Shown in pieces: positions 44,101 to 52,296 of a stretch of 61,021 bases of DNA (positions are counted from its first letter, which is position 1; each line of letters starts with the position of its first letter). The DNA comes from Paenibacillus phocaeensis (lineage in GTDB: Bacteria > Bacillota > Bacilli > Paenibacillales > Paenibacillaceae). The position numbers and the translations under genes are program-made. The stretch spans positions 1,653 through 62,673 of the forward strand of contig NZ_FCOQ01000038.1 in NCBI RefSeq assembly GCF_900021165.1, written 5' to 3'. The notes beneath the pieces are model-generated. The model was given only the letters and a program-made list of their open reading frames with translations, did not search any database and was not told the origin of the DNA.

Positions 44101-45018
44101 TCAGCTCATCTCATAACTTTGCTGGATCAGGGCTTTCGCCTCCTCAAGCTGCTCCTCCCGGGTGATGACGATTTCCAGGTCCCCCGTGCCGTAGTGACCG
44201 ATGTTTCTCACATTTCTAGTAAACCCGGGCTCTAATGGAACCGAGTCGGGGTCTACTTTGACAAATACCGTTATCGATTTCTTCTGGGGATGGATCTCCA
44301 CGCAAGCGAAGTTTTTGATCCGTTTAAAAGCGATGTAGTCCTTCAACACATTCATTTGAACATCATCGCCCAAGGCGAGGATAAACGCCTTCAGTTCCTC
44401 GTAACGATCCGTTAGCTCCGCATTGGCTTGCGAAAGATAGTCGGATACCGTTTTATATGAGTTTGAGGGTGCTCCACCGGATACGGGGACTACCGGGTCT
44501 TGAGGTTGGTTTGCCGACGTCGCATTCACTAAATCCAGCAGCAAGAGCTCCTCCCCATATTTTTTGTACGTGTACAGCTCGATATTGCGGTTGATTTGCT
44601 GCACCGCGTGTTCATCATACTTCGTAAATCCTCCGGCGATGCATAGCAGCCGCGGCGCACCCCAATTGATCGCTTCAGCGTCAGGAACTCCAAATTTTTT
44701 CTGTACCAGCAGGGTGAACTCCCCCTGATGATCCATCAGCCAATCCAAATAATAAAGCCCTTGATTGATGACGTTTTCGTTCGTTGCCCGCTTGAATTCG
44801 ATAATAACAGGGGAGCTGTTCTCATCGATGCCCAGCGTATCGATCCGCCCCCCGTGCCGTTTCCCCGTCGAGTATTCGGTCGCAAGAAAGCGAACTCCGA
44901 GCAAAGCCTCCAAATGACGTTCCATCAACGTTTGCAGTGATTTTTCGATCGTTACCGTTTGACCGTGCAGCTCTTCAACGCCCCCGTCATTCAAGCGGAA
45001 CAGTTTGATGTCTCCCAT
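44101..45018 (-). CDS. PD-(D/E)XK nuclease-like protein with DUF5655 C-terminus
   Basis: A 305-residue protein. The first half contains GGRIDTLGIDENSSPVIIEFKR, which fits a PD-(D/E)XK nuclease core (Asp, then Glu-x-Lys), followed by a helix with NVINQGLYYLDWLMDH, as in NucS/DUF91-like proteins. After a low-complexity linker around residues 165-185, the C-terminal 110 residues (SDYLSQANAELTDRYEELKAFI, then a strand-rich end) match DUF5655. Homologues are often annotated as predicted transport proteins, but the fold suggests nucleic-acid handling. It stands alone; no methylase or helicase is beside it. Confidence 0.75.
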   Translation of the reverse strand: MGDIKLFRLNDGGVEELHGQTVTIEKSLQTLMERHLEALLGVRFLATEYSTGKRHGGRIDTLGIDENSSPVIIEFKRATNENVINQGLYYLDWLMDHQGEFTLLVQKKFGVPDAEAINWGAPRLLCIAGGFTKYDEHAVQQINRNIELYTYKKYGEELLLLDLVNATSANQPQDPVVPVSGGAPSNSYKTVSDYLSQANAELTDRYEELKAFILALGDDVQMNVLKDYIAFKRIKNFACVEIHPQKKSITVFVKVDPDSVPLEPGFTRNVRNIGHYGTGDLEIVITREEQLEEAKALIQQSYEMS

Positions 45019-45074
45019 GTATCCTTCACCATGCCTTTAATGCAGATTGGTGTTCTTTTATTGCGCCGGGACAC

Positions 45075-45767
45075 TTAATATCCCAACCTGATCGCCGGCC
45101 GCACGCCGTCACGCGCCAGACTGACATTCGCATAGCTGCGGATGCTGCATCCAGTACCGATGAAATGGGCTCTTGAAGGCTTATTCCCCTGTGTGCGCAG
45201 CCACCACCAAGAGCAGCCCTCCTCCTGGCCGTTTCGCAGCACATAATTCGCTTTCTCGCCCTTATCGTAAACATAGAGGCTGCAGCCGTCGGGCTTCTTC
45301 AACTTGGCGTAGTCCGTGCCGACAGCGGGCAGCCACGTTTTGCCGAGGACGGCCGTAAACGCCTTGACCTCGTCCACGCTAAGTAAAAACACGTGATCCT
45401 CCGTATCCGGACTGCCTTCGCCATTATCCGCGCAATGCGTGGTCCTGATCAACTCCCGTTCCCCGTTGCAAAAAGCGGTCGAATAGAAATCCTCGTTCAA
45501 CCACTGCCGCAAATCACAATCCCGCCATGTCACATCCACCGCATCCCGCCACGAAATATCCGCGCTCTTTCCGTGATATCGCTTGCATTCCAAAATCTCC
45601 TCGCTCAACAGAAACAGCTCGCCGCCCGTGTTTTGGAGAACCCGCCATTCGATGGGCCGCACGTTTCCATCTGCGGTCTGCGGGTACGCGCCGAAGGTCA
45701 TTCGCTCACCGGGTCGGATCGCAAAATTCAGCAAAGCAGATGGGTTGCCTCGGTTCACTTCGTCCAC
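45075..45767 (-). CDS. DUF6273-like domain protein
   Basis: A 230-residue protein without signal peptide or membrane segment. It has the pattern of DUF6273 proteins: an opening TFGAYPQTADGNVRPIEWRVL, then WRDCDLRQWLNEDFYSTAF, FLLSVDEVKAF and a C-terminal WWWLRTQGN...ARDGVRPAIRL segment. The fold is thought to be lectin-like (FGE/C-type related), but no biochemical role is established that I know of. The stop is 56 bases before the start of the PD-(D/E)XK gene, so the two could be co-transcribed. The exact start is uncertain. Confidence 0.7.
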   Translation of the reverse strand: MDEVNRGNPSALLNFAIRPGERMTFGAYPQTADGNVRPIEWRVLQNTGGELFLLSEEILECKRYHGKSADISWRDAVDVTWRDCDLRQWLNEDFYSTAFCNGERELIRTTHCADNGEGSPDTEDHVFLLSVDEVKAFTAVLGKTWLPAVGTDYAKLKKPDGCSLYVYDKGEKANYVLRNGQEEGCSWWWLRTQGNKPSRAHFIGTGCSIRSYANVSLARDGVRPAIRLGY

Positions 45768-45860
45768 CTCCGTTATTTCCGTCTATTTATCTTACAACAG
45801 GTCCCCGGGGCATCCGCAACTACAAATCGATCAGCGTGCTCCGTAGTCTGCCCAACTACC

Positions 45861-45889
45861 TTGACACACATAGTAATATGTATTACATT
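45861..45889 (+). promoter_or_regulatory. Promoter with PadR-type operator
   Basis: A perfect -35 TTGACA (45861-45866) and a -10 TACATT (45884-45889) lie 17 bases apart. The spacer holds the inverted repeat GTAATA-TG-TATTAC (45873-45886), so a repressor would bind between the boxes. The first gene downstream is a PadR-family regulator, which suggests autoregulation. Confidence 0.75.
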
Positions 45890-45909
45890 GTTTTCGAAGA
45901 GGTGAACAC

Positions 45910-46266
45910 ATGAACGACAGCGCCATCAGCCGGGATTTAATCCGCGGCCATATTGATACGATTATTCTTCGGGTACTGCTGGAGGGCGACAACTATGGTT
46001 ATGAGATCATGAAGTCCATTTCCGTGATCAGCCAGGGGCGTTATGAATTGAAGGAACCGTCGCTCTACACCAGCTTAAAGCGATTGGAGGCCCAGCAGTT
46101 GATCGAGTCTTATTGGGGGGAAGACCGCAGTATGGGCGGGCGACGCAAGTATTACCATGTCACCCTTGCAGGTGCCGAAGTGTACAAAGCCAATTTGTCG
46201 GCATGGAAAACATCCCGCGAGATCATTGATGTCTTAATTGAGAAACAGGAGGGATCCCCATCGTGA
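45910..46266 (+). CDS. PadR-family transcriptional regulator
   Basis: A 118-residue winged-helix regulator: HIDTIILRVLLEGDNYGYEIMKSI, then LKEPSLYTSLKRLEAQQLI and GRRKYYHVTLAG, the defining PadR segments. It is the first gene of a three-gene operon, with GAGGTG before its ATG. Regulators of this kind often repress their own operon in response to drugs or envelope stress; the palindrome in the promoter spacer is the likely target. Confidence 0.92.
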   Translation: MNDSAISRDLIRGHIDTIILRVLLEGDNYGYEIMKSISVISQGRYELKEPSLYTSLKRLEAQQLIESYWGEDRSMGGRRKYYHVTLAGAEVYKANLSAWKTSREIIDVLIEKQEGSPS

Positions 46267-46937
46267 ATCCGCTGCAAAAACACGTGGATCGTTTATTCGC
46301 CGGATATCCGGCTACCGGACGCATCCGCGAGCTGAAAGAGGAAATCCTCGGCAACCTGGAAGCCAAGACCGCCGATTACATGGCCGGCGGAATGAATTAT
46401 GAACAGGCCGTCCAGGCAGCCACGGCCAGCTTGACCCGCATCGACGGACTGATTGACGAGAACCCGCAGATCTATGTGAACCGCTATCGGCTGGAGCTGC
46501 TGCAAAAAGTGCTGCTTTTTACCCTGATCCTGTGGATCTTCACCATTCCTTTACGCATGATCGAACGCACGCCGCTCAGTTACTTGTTCTTGGCCCTCGT
46601 CCTGCTGCTCGGGTGCCTCTACCTGATCTTAAACGCGCTTTGGCGCGGCAGGGCGCTTGAAGTTACGGCACCGCGCAATATCCCTATTGCTCGGCGGCGA
46701 AGCCGGCTGGTTTGGCTGCTCTGGGGCCTGTTCATCGTCATCACCGTGCTAGGCATCACGGCTTTGCGATTCTCCAGCAATATTTGGTTTGGCTATCAAG
46801 TGAAAATCGGCGGTCCGTACCAGTTTGCCGTACTCGGGATCCAATACGCCAAGCCTTTGCTCACCATTCTCATCCCGCTGGCTTTCCAAGCGAGCGCCAC
46901 GCTGATATCGAAACACGAGGCGGGTGAGCCGGAATGA
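46263..46937 (+). CDS. Membrane protein with permease-prefix domain
   Basis: A 224-residue protein. The N-terminal 75 residues form the helical 'permease prefix' domain (HVDRLFAGYPATGRIRELKEEILGNLEAKTADY and a following YEQAVQAATASL), normally found fused to ABC permeases or beside PadR regulators. Then come four membrane segments, in two pairs. The GTG start overlaps the padR stop (GTGA), so the genes are coupled. It is probably a membrane partner of the PadR/DUF4825 module with a role in envelope sensing; the exact function is not known. Confidence 0.8.
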   Translation: MNPLQKHVDRLFAGYPATGRIRELKEEILGNLEAKTADYMAGGMNYEQAVQAATASLTRIDGLIDENPQIYVNRYRLELLQKVLLFTLILWIFTIPLRMIERTPLSYLFLALVLLLGCLYLILNALWRGRALEVTAPRNIPIARRRSRLVWLLWGLFIVITVLGITALRFSSNIWFGYQVKIGGPYQFAVLGIQYAKPLLTILIPLAFQASATLISKHEAGEPE

Positions 46938-47527
46938 CGACACGGCAGCGCATCAGACGCCGGAATATCGGCATCCTCATCCTCCTCCTCGCCGGACTGG
47001 TTGGCTTTAGCGTAGTCGAAGGCGTAGCGCTTCCGCGTCAGAATCAGCGCGAGGCCGAGTATCAAGCCGCTCAAAATAATCCGTTAACCCATGACATCGC
47101 CCGCACCGCGAAATTCCAAACCCGGTATATGGGCGACGCGTCCAAGGTGGGCGGATTGTTCGGCTCGCTGCCGATCGGACCGATCCGCTCCTTTGCCATG
47201 GATCCCGGCGTGTTCACGGTGCAGATTAATCTGGATTCTTCGGCGCCGAGGGCGGGAGCGGACCGAGACCGGGCTTACTTGTACAGCGCCACGGCGGCTT
47301 TCGCTTATATCGATAACCTGGAGGCGGTGATTTACAACGAGGGTTCCGCGGCATACCGCGTGACTCGCGAGGACCTGCTGGCTTGGTATGACACGGATAC
47401 GTTCTCGTCCCTCACCGCAAGTAACACCGCTTGGAAAGCCGTGGTGCAAGACAAACTGGCGGATCCGGAATATGCGCAGCGGGCGTTTCGGGAGCTCTTT
47501 CGCGAAAGCGAAACTTTGTCCGATTAA
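46934..47527 (+). CDS. Membrane-anchored DUF4825 protein
   Basis: A 197-residue protein with an N-terminal membrane anchor (NIGILILLLAGLVGFSVVEG) and an extracellular DUF4825 domain, marked by YMGDASKVGGLFGSLP and the segment YLYSATAAFAYIDNLEAVIYN. The start overlaps the upstream stop by four bases (ATGA). DUF4825 proteins appear in Firmicute operons with PadR or sigma/anti-sigma genes, so an envelope signalling role is likely. No terminator directly follows on the plus strand. Confidence 0.85.
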   Translation: MTTRQRIRRRNIGILILLLAGLVGFSVVEGVALPRQNQREAEYQAAQNNPLTHDIARTAKFQTRYMGDASKVGGLFGSLPIGPIRSFAMDPGVFTVQINLDSSAPRAGADRDRAYLYSATAAFAYIDNLEAVIYNEGSAAYRVTREDLLAWYDTDTFSSLTASNTAWKAVVQDKLADPEYAQRAFRELFRESETLSD

Positions 47528-47681
47528 CGCTGCCTTCGCTCAATGCTTTTATCCGATAAAGCCTTTTGCCGCACTCATCTATAAGGGAAATCCAGGCGGC
47601 CCGATTACAACCGGCTTTACGAAAAAAAGTCGATCAGGTGGTTTATGGCAGAAGTTATCCTCATTGAGCTAAATCCAAAAC

Positions 47682-47705
47682 AAAAGACCGGCATCCTCCG
47701 GTCCT
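47682..47705 (-). terminator. Terminator of the sigma-54 activator gene
   Basis: On the minus strand GACCGG and CCGGTC form a short stem around a six-base loop, followed by TTTTGTTTT. It lies 14 bases after the stop codon of the activator gene. Confidence 0.65.
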
Positions 47706-47718
47706 TACCATAAACTGA

Positions 47719-49128
47719 TTATGAGATTTCTTCCAGGTCGTATTTTTTGATTTTATTGTAAAGGGTGGCGAGGGAGACGCCGAGCATTTGCGCCGCCTGT
47801 TTGCGGCCTTCGAGCGTGTTGTCCGTCCGCTTTAGCGCTTGGGCGATCCCCGCGCGTTCCGCTTGTTCGACCGTTTCTTTTAGGCTTCCGCCGCCTTGGC
47901 TGGTCGGCCGTCGCTCCGCGTGCTCCTGGCGGATATAATCCGGCAGGTCGCGCGGGGTGATCGTGTTCCCTTCGGCCATGCAGACGGCGTAATCGATCAC
48001 GTTCTTAAGCTGGCGAACGTTGCCTGGCCAATGATACCGGGCGAACATATCCATCACCTCCGGCTCGACGGCATACGCTACGCCATCCTGGCCATTGGCC
48101 CGCGTCTCATGCTTCAGCATAGAATCTACGATCGCCTCGATATCACGGTGCCTGGCGCGCAGTGGCGGCAACTGCAGCATAACCGCGTTAAGCCGGTAAA
48201 ATAGATCCTCCCGGAACCGCCCCTTCTCCACCATCTGGGCCAAATCCTTGTTGGCCGCAGCGATCACCCGCACATTCACCTCCAGCTCGCTAACGCCGCC
48301 CACCCGGCGGATAGTCGATTCCTGCAGCACCCGCAGCAGCTTGGCTTGGATATCGTAAGGCAGCTCCGAAATCTCATCCAGAAACAGCGTGCCCTGATCC
48401 GCCAGCTCAAACAGGCCTAGCTTCCCCCCGCGTTTGGCGTTCGTAAAGGCGCCTTCCTCATAGCCGAACAGCTCGCTTTCCAGCAGCGCTTCGGGGATGG
48501 CGGCGCAGTTGACGGCCACGAACGGTTTGTCGCTCCGGCCGCTCTCATTGTGAATCGCCTGAGCCAACAGCTCCTTGCCGGTCCCGCTCTCCCCGTAAAT
48601 CACGACCGAAATCGCGGACCGCGCCACCTTTTTCGCCTTGGCGATCACCGCCTTCAGGTCTCCCTCAGCCCCGATGATCTGCTCGAAGCTGTATTTGGCT
48701 TTGCTCAAGCTGGTCATGCCTTGCTGCAGCCGTTTGAGCTCCTTGCTGTTCTTTTCCAGCTTCTTCACCAGCTCATGAACCTCGACGGCGCCTTTGCAGA
48801 TCGATACCGCTCCTTCCACCCGTCCGTCCAGGACGATCGGGGCCATATCGACGACATACTCGACATTCAGTTCCTTACGCCGCAAGCCGACCACGACCTT
48901 ATTCTGTTTCATCACCTCCACCAACTGCGCGTTGGGGCGAACAGACAGCAGCGGCTTGCCGACGATGTCCTCTTCGGTCACCCCGGTGATCCGGGTATAT
49001 TCGGGATTGATGAACAGTACGATGCCTTCCTTGTCAATGACCAGCAGCCCATCCTGAATCGAGCGGAGCAAGGCGAAAAAGTAATCATCCAACGCGCCGG
49101 ACGGAAACTGTCCCCTTTGATCCCACAT
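47719..49128 (-). CDS. Sigma-54-dependent PAS-domain activator (bEBP)
   Basis: A 469-residue activator: an N-terminal PAS sensor (LRSIQDGLLVIDKEGIVLFIN), a linker coiled coil, a central AAA+ domain with Walker A GESGTGKE, Walker B GTLFLDEI and arginine finger REDLFYRLN, and a C-terminal Fis-type helix-turn-helix (GRKQAAQMLGVSLATLYNKI). The sigma-54 contact loop reads GAFTNA instead of the usual GAFTGA. It lies just downstream of a six-gene catabolic operon that carries an exact sigma-54 promoter, and the sigma-54 gene itself is beyond the operon, so it most likely activates that operon in response to a small-molecule ligand. AAGGAGG precedes its ATG. Confidence 0.92.
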   Translation of the reverse strand: MWDQRGQFPSGALDDYFFALLRSIQDGLLVIDKEGIVLFINPEYTRITGVTEEDIVGKPLLSVRPNAQLVEVMKQNKVVVGLRRKELNVEYVVDMAPIVLDGRVEGAVSICKGAVEVHELVKKLEKNSKELKRLQQGMTSLSKAKYSFEQIIGAEGDLKAVIAKAKKVARSAISVVIYGESGTGKELLAQAIHNESGRSDKPFVAVNCAAIPEALLESELFGYEEGAFTNAKRGGKLGLFELADQGTLFLDEISELPYDIQAKLLRVLQESTIRRVGGVSELEVNVRVIAAANKDLAQMVEKGRFREDLFYRLNAVMLQLPPLRARHRDIEAIVDSMLKHETRANGQDGVAYAVEPEVMDMFARYHWPGNVRQLKNVIDYAVCMAEGNTITPRDLPDYIRQEHAERRPTSQGGGSLKETVEQAERAGIAQALKRTDNTLEGRKQAAQMLGVSLATLYNKIKKYDLEEIS

Positions 49129-49161
49129 AACGCCTCCTTGAATACGGTTTCATCCTATTTT

Positions 49162-49204
49162 AAAAAAAGAAAGAAGCGCGATCAATGCGCAAACCGCGCT
49201 TCTT
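49162..49204 (-). terminator. Terminator of the sigma-54-controlled operon
   Basis: On the minus strand AAGAAGCGCG pairs perfectly with CGCGCTTCTT and is followed by TCTTTTTTT. It separates the six-gene operon from the activator gene. A possible activator promoter overlaps it (TTGATC, 17 bases, TAAAAT). Confidence 0.88.
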
Positions 49205-49259
49205 CTGCCGTTATACGCACGGCACAGCATGTTTCTGAATATACACACGGCAACTCTTT

Positions 49260-49568
49260 TTAGTCCAACTCGATCTCCATCTCCAAAAACGCCGAGGAAA
49301 GGCTTTTGCCGTGCATATCAATCGCCAGCGAACGGGTCACCCCGCCGCCCAACGCCTTGGACATGACAAAGTTTAAAGCATGCAAACGGGGCAACTCATA
49401 ACGGACCACGCCCCCCTGAACAATATCGCCGAAAAATTCCTGCACCTTCTCCGCGGTGACCTGCGCCTTTACGGCTTCATAATCGGCTTCCTTATACACG
49501 ATCAGCGAAATGTTGGAGATATCGCCTTTGTCGCCCGTTCGGGAGTGAGCAATTTCACGCAGCTTCAT
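49260..49568 (-). CDS. AtuA-related C-terminal domain protein
   Basis: A 102-residue protein, MKLREIAHSRTGDKGDISNISL at the start, matching the ferredoxin-fold domain that is fused to the C-terminus of AtuA in some bacteria. Here it is a separate gene, three bases after the AtuA-like gene, so the two form a split protein. The last gene of the operon. AtuA was named for acyclic terpene use in Pseudomonas, but its reaction is not well defined. Confidence 0.85.
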   Translation of the reverse strand: MKLREIAHSRTGDKGDISNISLIVYKEADYEAVKAQVTAEKVQEFFGDIVQGGVVRYELPRLHALNFVMSKALGGGVTRSLAIDMHGKSLSSAFLEMEIELD

Positions 49569-49571
49569 CGT

Positions 49572-50927
49572 TTATACCTCCTCGTAAAATACCGCAATTT
49601 CAACATCCTGGGCCGGCACCAAAACCGACGCAATCGAGACGATCTCTTTGACGCCTGTCCGGGCTCCCCCGCCGCCGGCCGGCCCGTTGGTGTACAGCGC
49701 CTCCACCTCATTGCCGATCACGACCGCGTGTTCGCGCCCCAGCGTTCTCCCCGCCACCCGCAAGCGAACTTCGCTTAGTCCGTCAAAATCAGCATTAATC
49801 ATACGGGAAATTTGATTTCCGTACAATGAATTTACTCCGATGTAATCCACGCGCAGCTCCTGGATCGGCACCTGCAGCAGCTCCAGCCGCTTCGCCACGA
49901 TGTCTCCGGCCAGCTTGGCCCGTTCGTAAGCTCCGCTGCCGCCGTAGCTCATCTCGCCTTCGCCGATGTAACAATCCTGGTATCCCACGCTCGTCTTATA
50001 AAAGCCCGTCTTGGCTTTTCCCTTGGCGCCCGTCACTCTAACCTGGTTCAATCCGATTTCTTCAACGGTCAGCTCCGTAAAATCGGCCACCACATCAGGG
50101 GTCAGATAATTGGCCGGGTCGTGGATTTCGTACAGCAGCTGTTCTTTAATCGTATCTTGATTAACCACGCCTCCGGTATTCGGGAGCTTCTCGATCTTAA
50201 TATTTCCGGCGCTGTCGACCTCGGCGATCGGAAAGCCGATGTTCCACGGTTCCGGCACGTCTTTGTAGCCCGGATCGGCATAGTAGCCTCCGGTAACCTG
50301 CGCTCCGCATTCCAGCAGGTGTCCGGCCACCGTCCCGGCGGCCAGCAGGTCGTAATCCTCCATGCTCCAGCCGAATTCATACACGAGCGGGGCGATCGCC
50401 AGCGCCGGATCGGCTACGCGGCCGGTGACGACGATATCCGCCCCGTGACCCAGCGCCTCCACGATTCCGGCGGCCCCGATATAGGCGTTGGCCGAGACGA
50501 TGGAAGAACGCAGGGAACCCAGCTTCTCGCCGGTTTCGATGGTCGGGTAGTCGATATATCGGTCGATGTTGTCCGCGATATCGTCACCGGTCACAGCGGC
50601 GATCTTAAGGCCGGTAATGCCGAGGTTCTCGGCGATCTCTTTGATTTTGTTCGCCGCAGATAGCGGGTTGGCCGCTCCCATGTTCGTAATGACTTTCACA
50701 TTATGCCGCTTGCAAAGGGGCAGCACTTTGACCATCCGGTGCTCCAGCAAATGGTTGTAGCCCTTCGTCGGATCCTTCAATTTCTGTTGCTGCGCGATCG
50801 CGATGGTGCGCTCCGCCAAACATTCGAACATGATATAGTCGAGGTTGCCTTTCTCCATCAGCTCCAAGGCCGGTTCCAGACGGTCTCCGGCGTACCCCGC
50901 TCCCGCGCCGATACGAATTGCTTTCAT
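49572..50927 (-). CDS. AtuA-like (DUF1446) acyl/hydroxy-acid catabolism protein
   Basis: A 451-residue cytosolic protein of the AtuA/DUF1446 family: IRIGAGAGYAGDRLEPA at the N-terminus, then TNMGAANPLSAANKIKE, ADIVVTGRVADPALA and AALYTNGPAGGGGART-like end (EALYTNGPAGGGGARTGV). It follows a citrate-type transporter and precedes the small AtuA-C partner. The conserved glycine-rich blocks suggest nucleotide or CoA binding, but the reaction is not known. Context with thiolase and CoA-transferase points to breakdown of a hydroxy- or branched acid to acyl-CoA. Confidence 0.87.
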   Translation of the reverse strand: MKAIRIGAGAGYAGDRLEPALELMEKGNLDYIMFECLAERTIAIAQQQKLKDPTKGYNHLLEHRMVKVLPLCKRHNVKVITNMGAANPLSAANKIKEIAENLGITGLKIAAVTGDDIADNIDRYIDYPTIETGEKLGSLRSSIVSANAYIGAAGIVEALGHGADIVVTGRVADPALAIAPLVYEFGWSMEDYDLLAAGTVAGHLLECGAQVTGGYYADPGYKDVPEPWNIGFPIAEVDSAGNIKIEKLPNTGGVVNQDTIKEQLLYEIHDPANYLTPDVVADFTELTVEEIGLNQVRVTGAKGKAKTGFYKTSVGYQDCYIGEGEMSYGGSGAYERAKLAGDIVAKRLELLQVPIQELRVDYIGVNSLYGNQISRMINADFDGLSEVRLRVAGRTLGREHAVVIGNEVEALYTNGPAGGGGARTGVKEIVSIASVLVPAQDVEIAVFYEEV

Positions 50928-50956
50928 TGCTTATCAGTCCTCCACTTTTTTTGTCT

Positions 50957-52249
50957 TTATATCGATATGGTTCCTGTGATGAGCGCTATCGCGGTGAACA
51001 CAAGCGACGTGCCCCAAGCCCACTTGAAGGTAAACTTCTGGTGCTCCGCCAGGTCCACCTCGGAGAGGGCGACGAGCAGAAATGTCGACGCCGTCAGCGG
51101 GCTAAGCGGAAAGCCAACGGTCATTTGTCCGAAGATGGCGGCCCGCCCGATTTCGATCGGGTCCATCCCGAAGTTGGCCACCGCTTGGGCTAAAATCGGC
51201 AGCATCCCGTAATAGAAGGCGTCCGGCGTAAACACCAAACTCAGCGGCATGCTGATGACGGCCAGAATCAGCGGCAGGAACCGCGCCATCGAATCGGGTA
51301 CGATCGAGACGAGCGAATCGGCCATTGCGGCGATCATCCCCGTGCCGTTCAGGATGCCGGAAAAAATGCCAGCCGCAAAAATCATACTGGTCACAAGCAC
51401 AATGCTCTTGGCATGCGCGTTCAAACGCGCCGACTGGTCTTTCAGGTTGGGATAATTGACCAGCAGGGCGACGGCAAACCCAATCATAAACAATATCGTA
51501 TGCGGAAAAATATGCGTCATCAGACCCACGATCAGCAGCACCGTGAACACCGCGTTGAACCAGAACAGCTTGGGACGGCGCATCGCCTTTTGTTCCTCGG
51601 TCAATTCATCTTCCATGTTGTAGTTGAAATCAATGACGCCCAGCCGCTTGCGCTCCCGTAAGCCCAGGAAAAAAGCGACCGCCAGCACGTAGATAATCCC
51701 GCCGGCCATGGACGGAAGAATCGCGGTGAACATCTGGCTGGCATCGGTTTGCAGCGCGGACATCGCCCGCGCCTGCGTCCCCGACCAGGGAACGAGATGC
51801 ATCGCCCCTGCCCCCAAAGCGACCACGCAAGGCAAGATCAGCTTGTTGATCCCGATGCGCTTGTAAATCGGCAGGAAGGCGGTGATCGTAATCATGAAGG
51901 TCGCGGTCCCGTCACCGTCCAGATGGACGAGCATCGTCACGGCGGCCGTGCCGACGATAATTTTCAGCGGATCGCCTTTGACCGCGGACACCACTTTTTT
52001 AATGATAGGATCAAACAGACCGGCATCGGACATCAGCCCGAAGTAGAGAACGGCGAACATGAGCATAATGCCCGTCGGGGCCACCTGGATCACGCCGTTT
52101 AAAGTAGCCTCCCCCAGTTGATTCCCAAATCCGCCGATCACCGCGAACAGAACCGGTACGATCACCAGCGCGACAATGACCGAAACTTTCTTGGTCATGA
52201 TTAAATACAGAAAAAGCGCAATCGTCAAAACACCTAGCAAAGCCAGCAT
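50957..52249 (-). CDS. CitMHS-family carboxylate symporter
   Basis: A 430-residue membrane protein with about 12 segments, of the CitM family that imports metal-citrate complexes with protons. Family features include LDGDGTATFMITITAFLPIYKR, MHLVPWSGTQARA and TPDAFYYGMLPI. Being within an AtuA/thiolase/CoA-transferase operon, it probably carries the acid degraded by that operon rather than citrate itself. The ATG follows GGAGG. Confidence 0.88.
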   Translation of the reverse strand: MLALLGVLTIALFLYLIMTKKVSVIVALVIVPVLFAVIGGFGNQLGEATLNGVIQVAPTGIMLMFAVLYFGLMSDAGLFDPIIKKVVSAVKGDPLKIIVGTAAVTMLVHLDGDGTATFMITITAFLPIYKRIGINKLILPCVVALGAGAMHLVPWSGTQARAMSALQTDASQMFTAILPSMAGGIIYVLAVAFFLGLRERKRLGVIDFNYNMEDELTEEQKAMRRPKLFWFNAVFTVLLIVGLMTHIFPHTILFMIGFAVALLVNYPNLKDQSARLNAHAKSIVLVTSMIFAAGIFSGILNGTGMIAAMADSLVSIVPDSMARFLPLILAVISMPLSLVFTPDAFYYGMLPILAQAVANFGMDPIEIGRAAIFGQMTVGFPLSPLTASTFLLVALSEVDLAEHQKFTFKWAWGTSLVFTAIALITGTISI

Positions 52250-52296
52250 ATTCTAACCTCCGGATACAGTCTGTACTAAAAAATAAGCCCCAAGCG

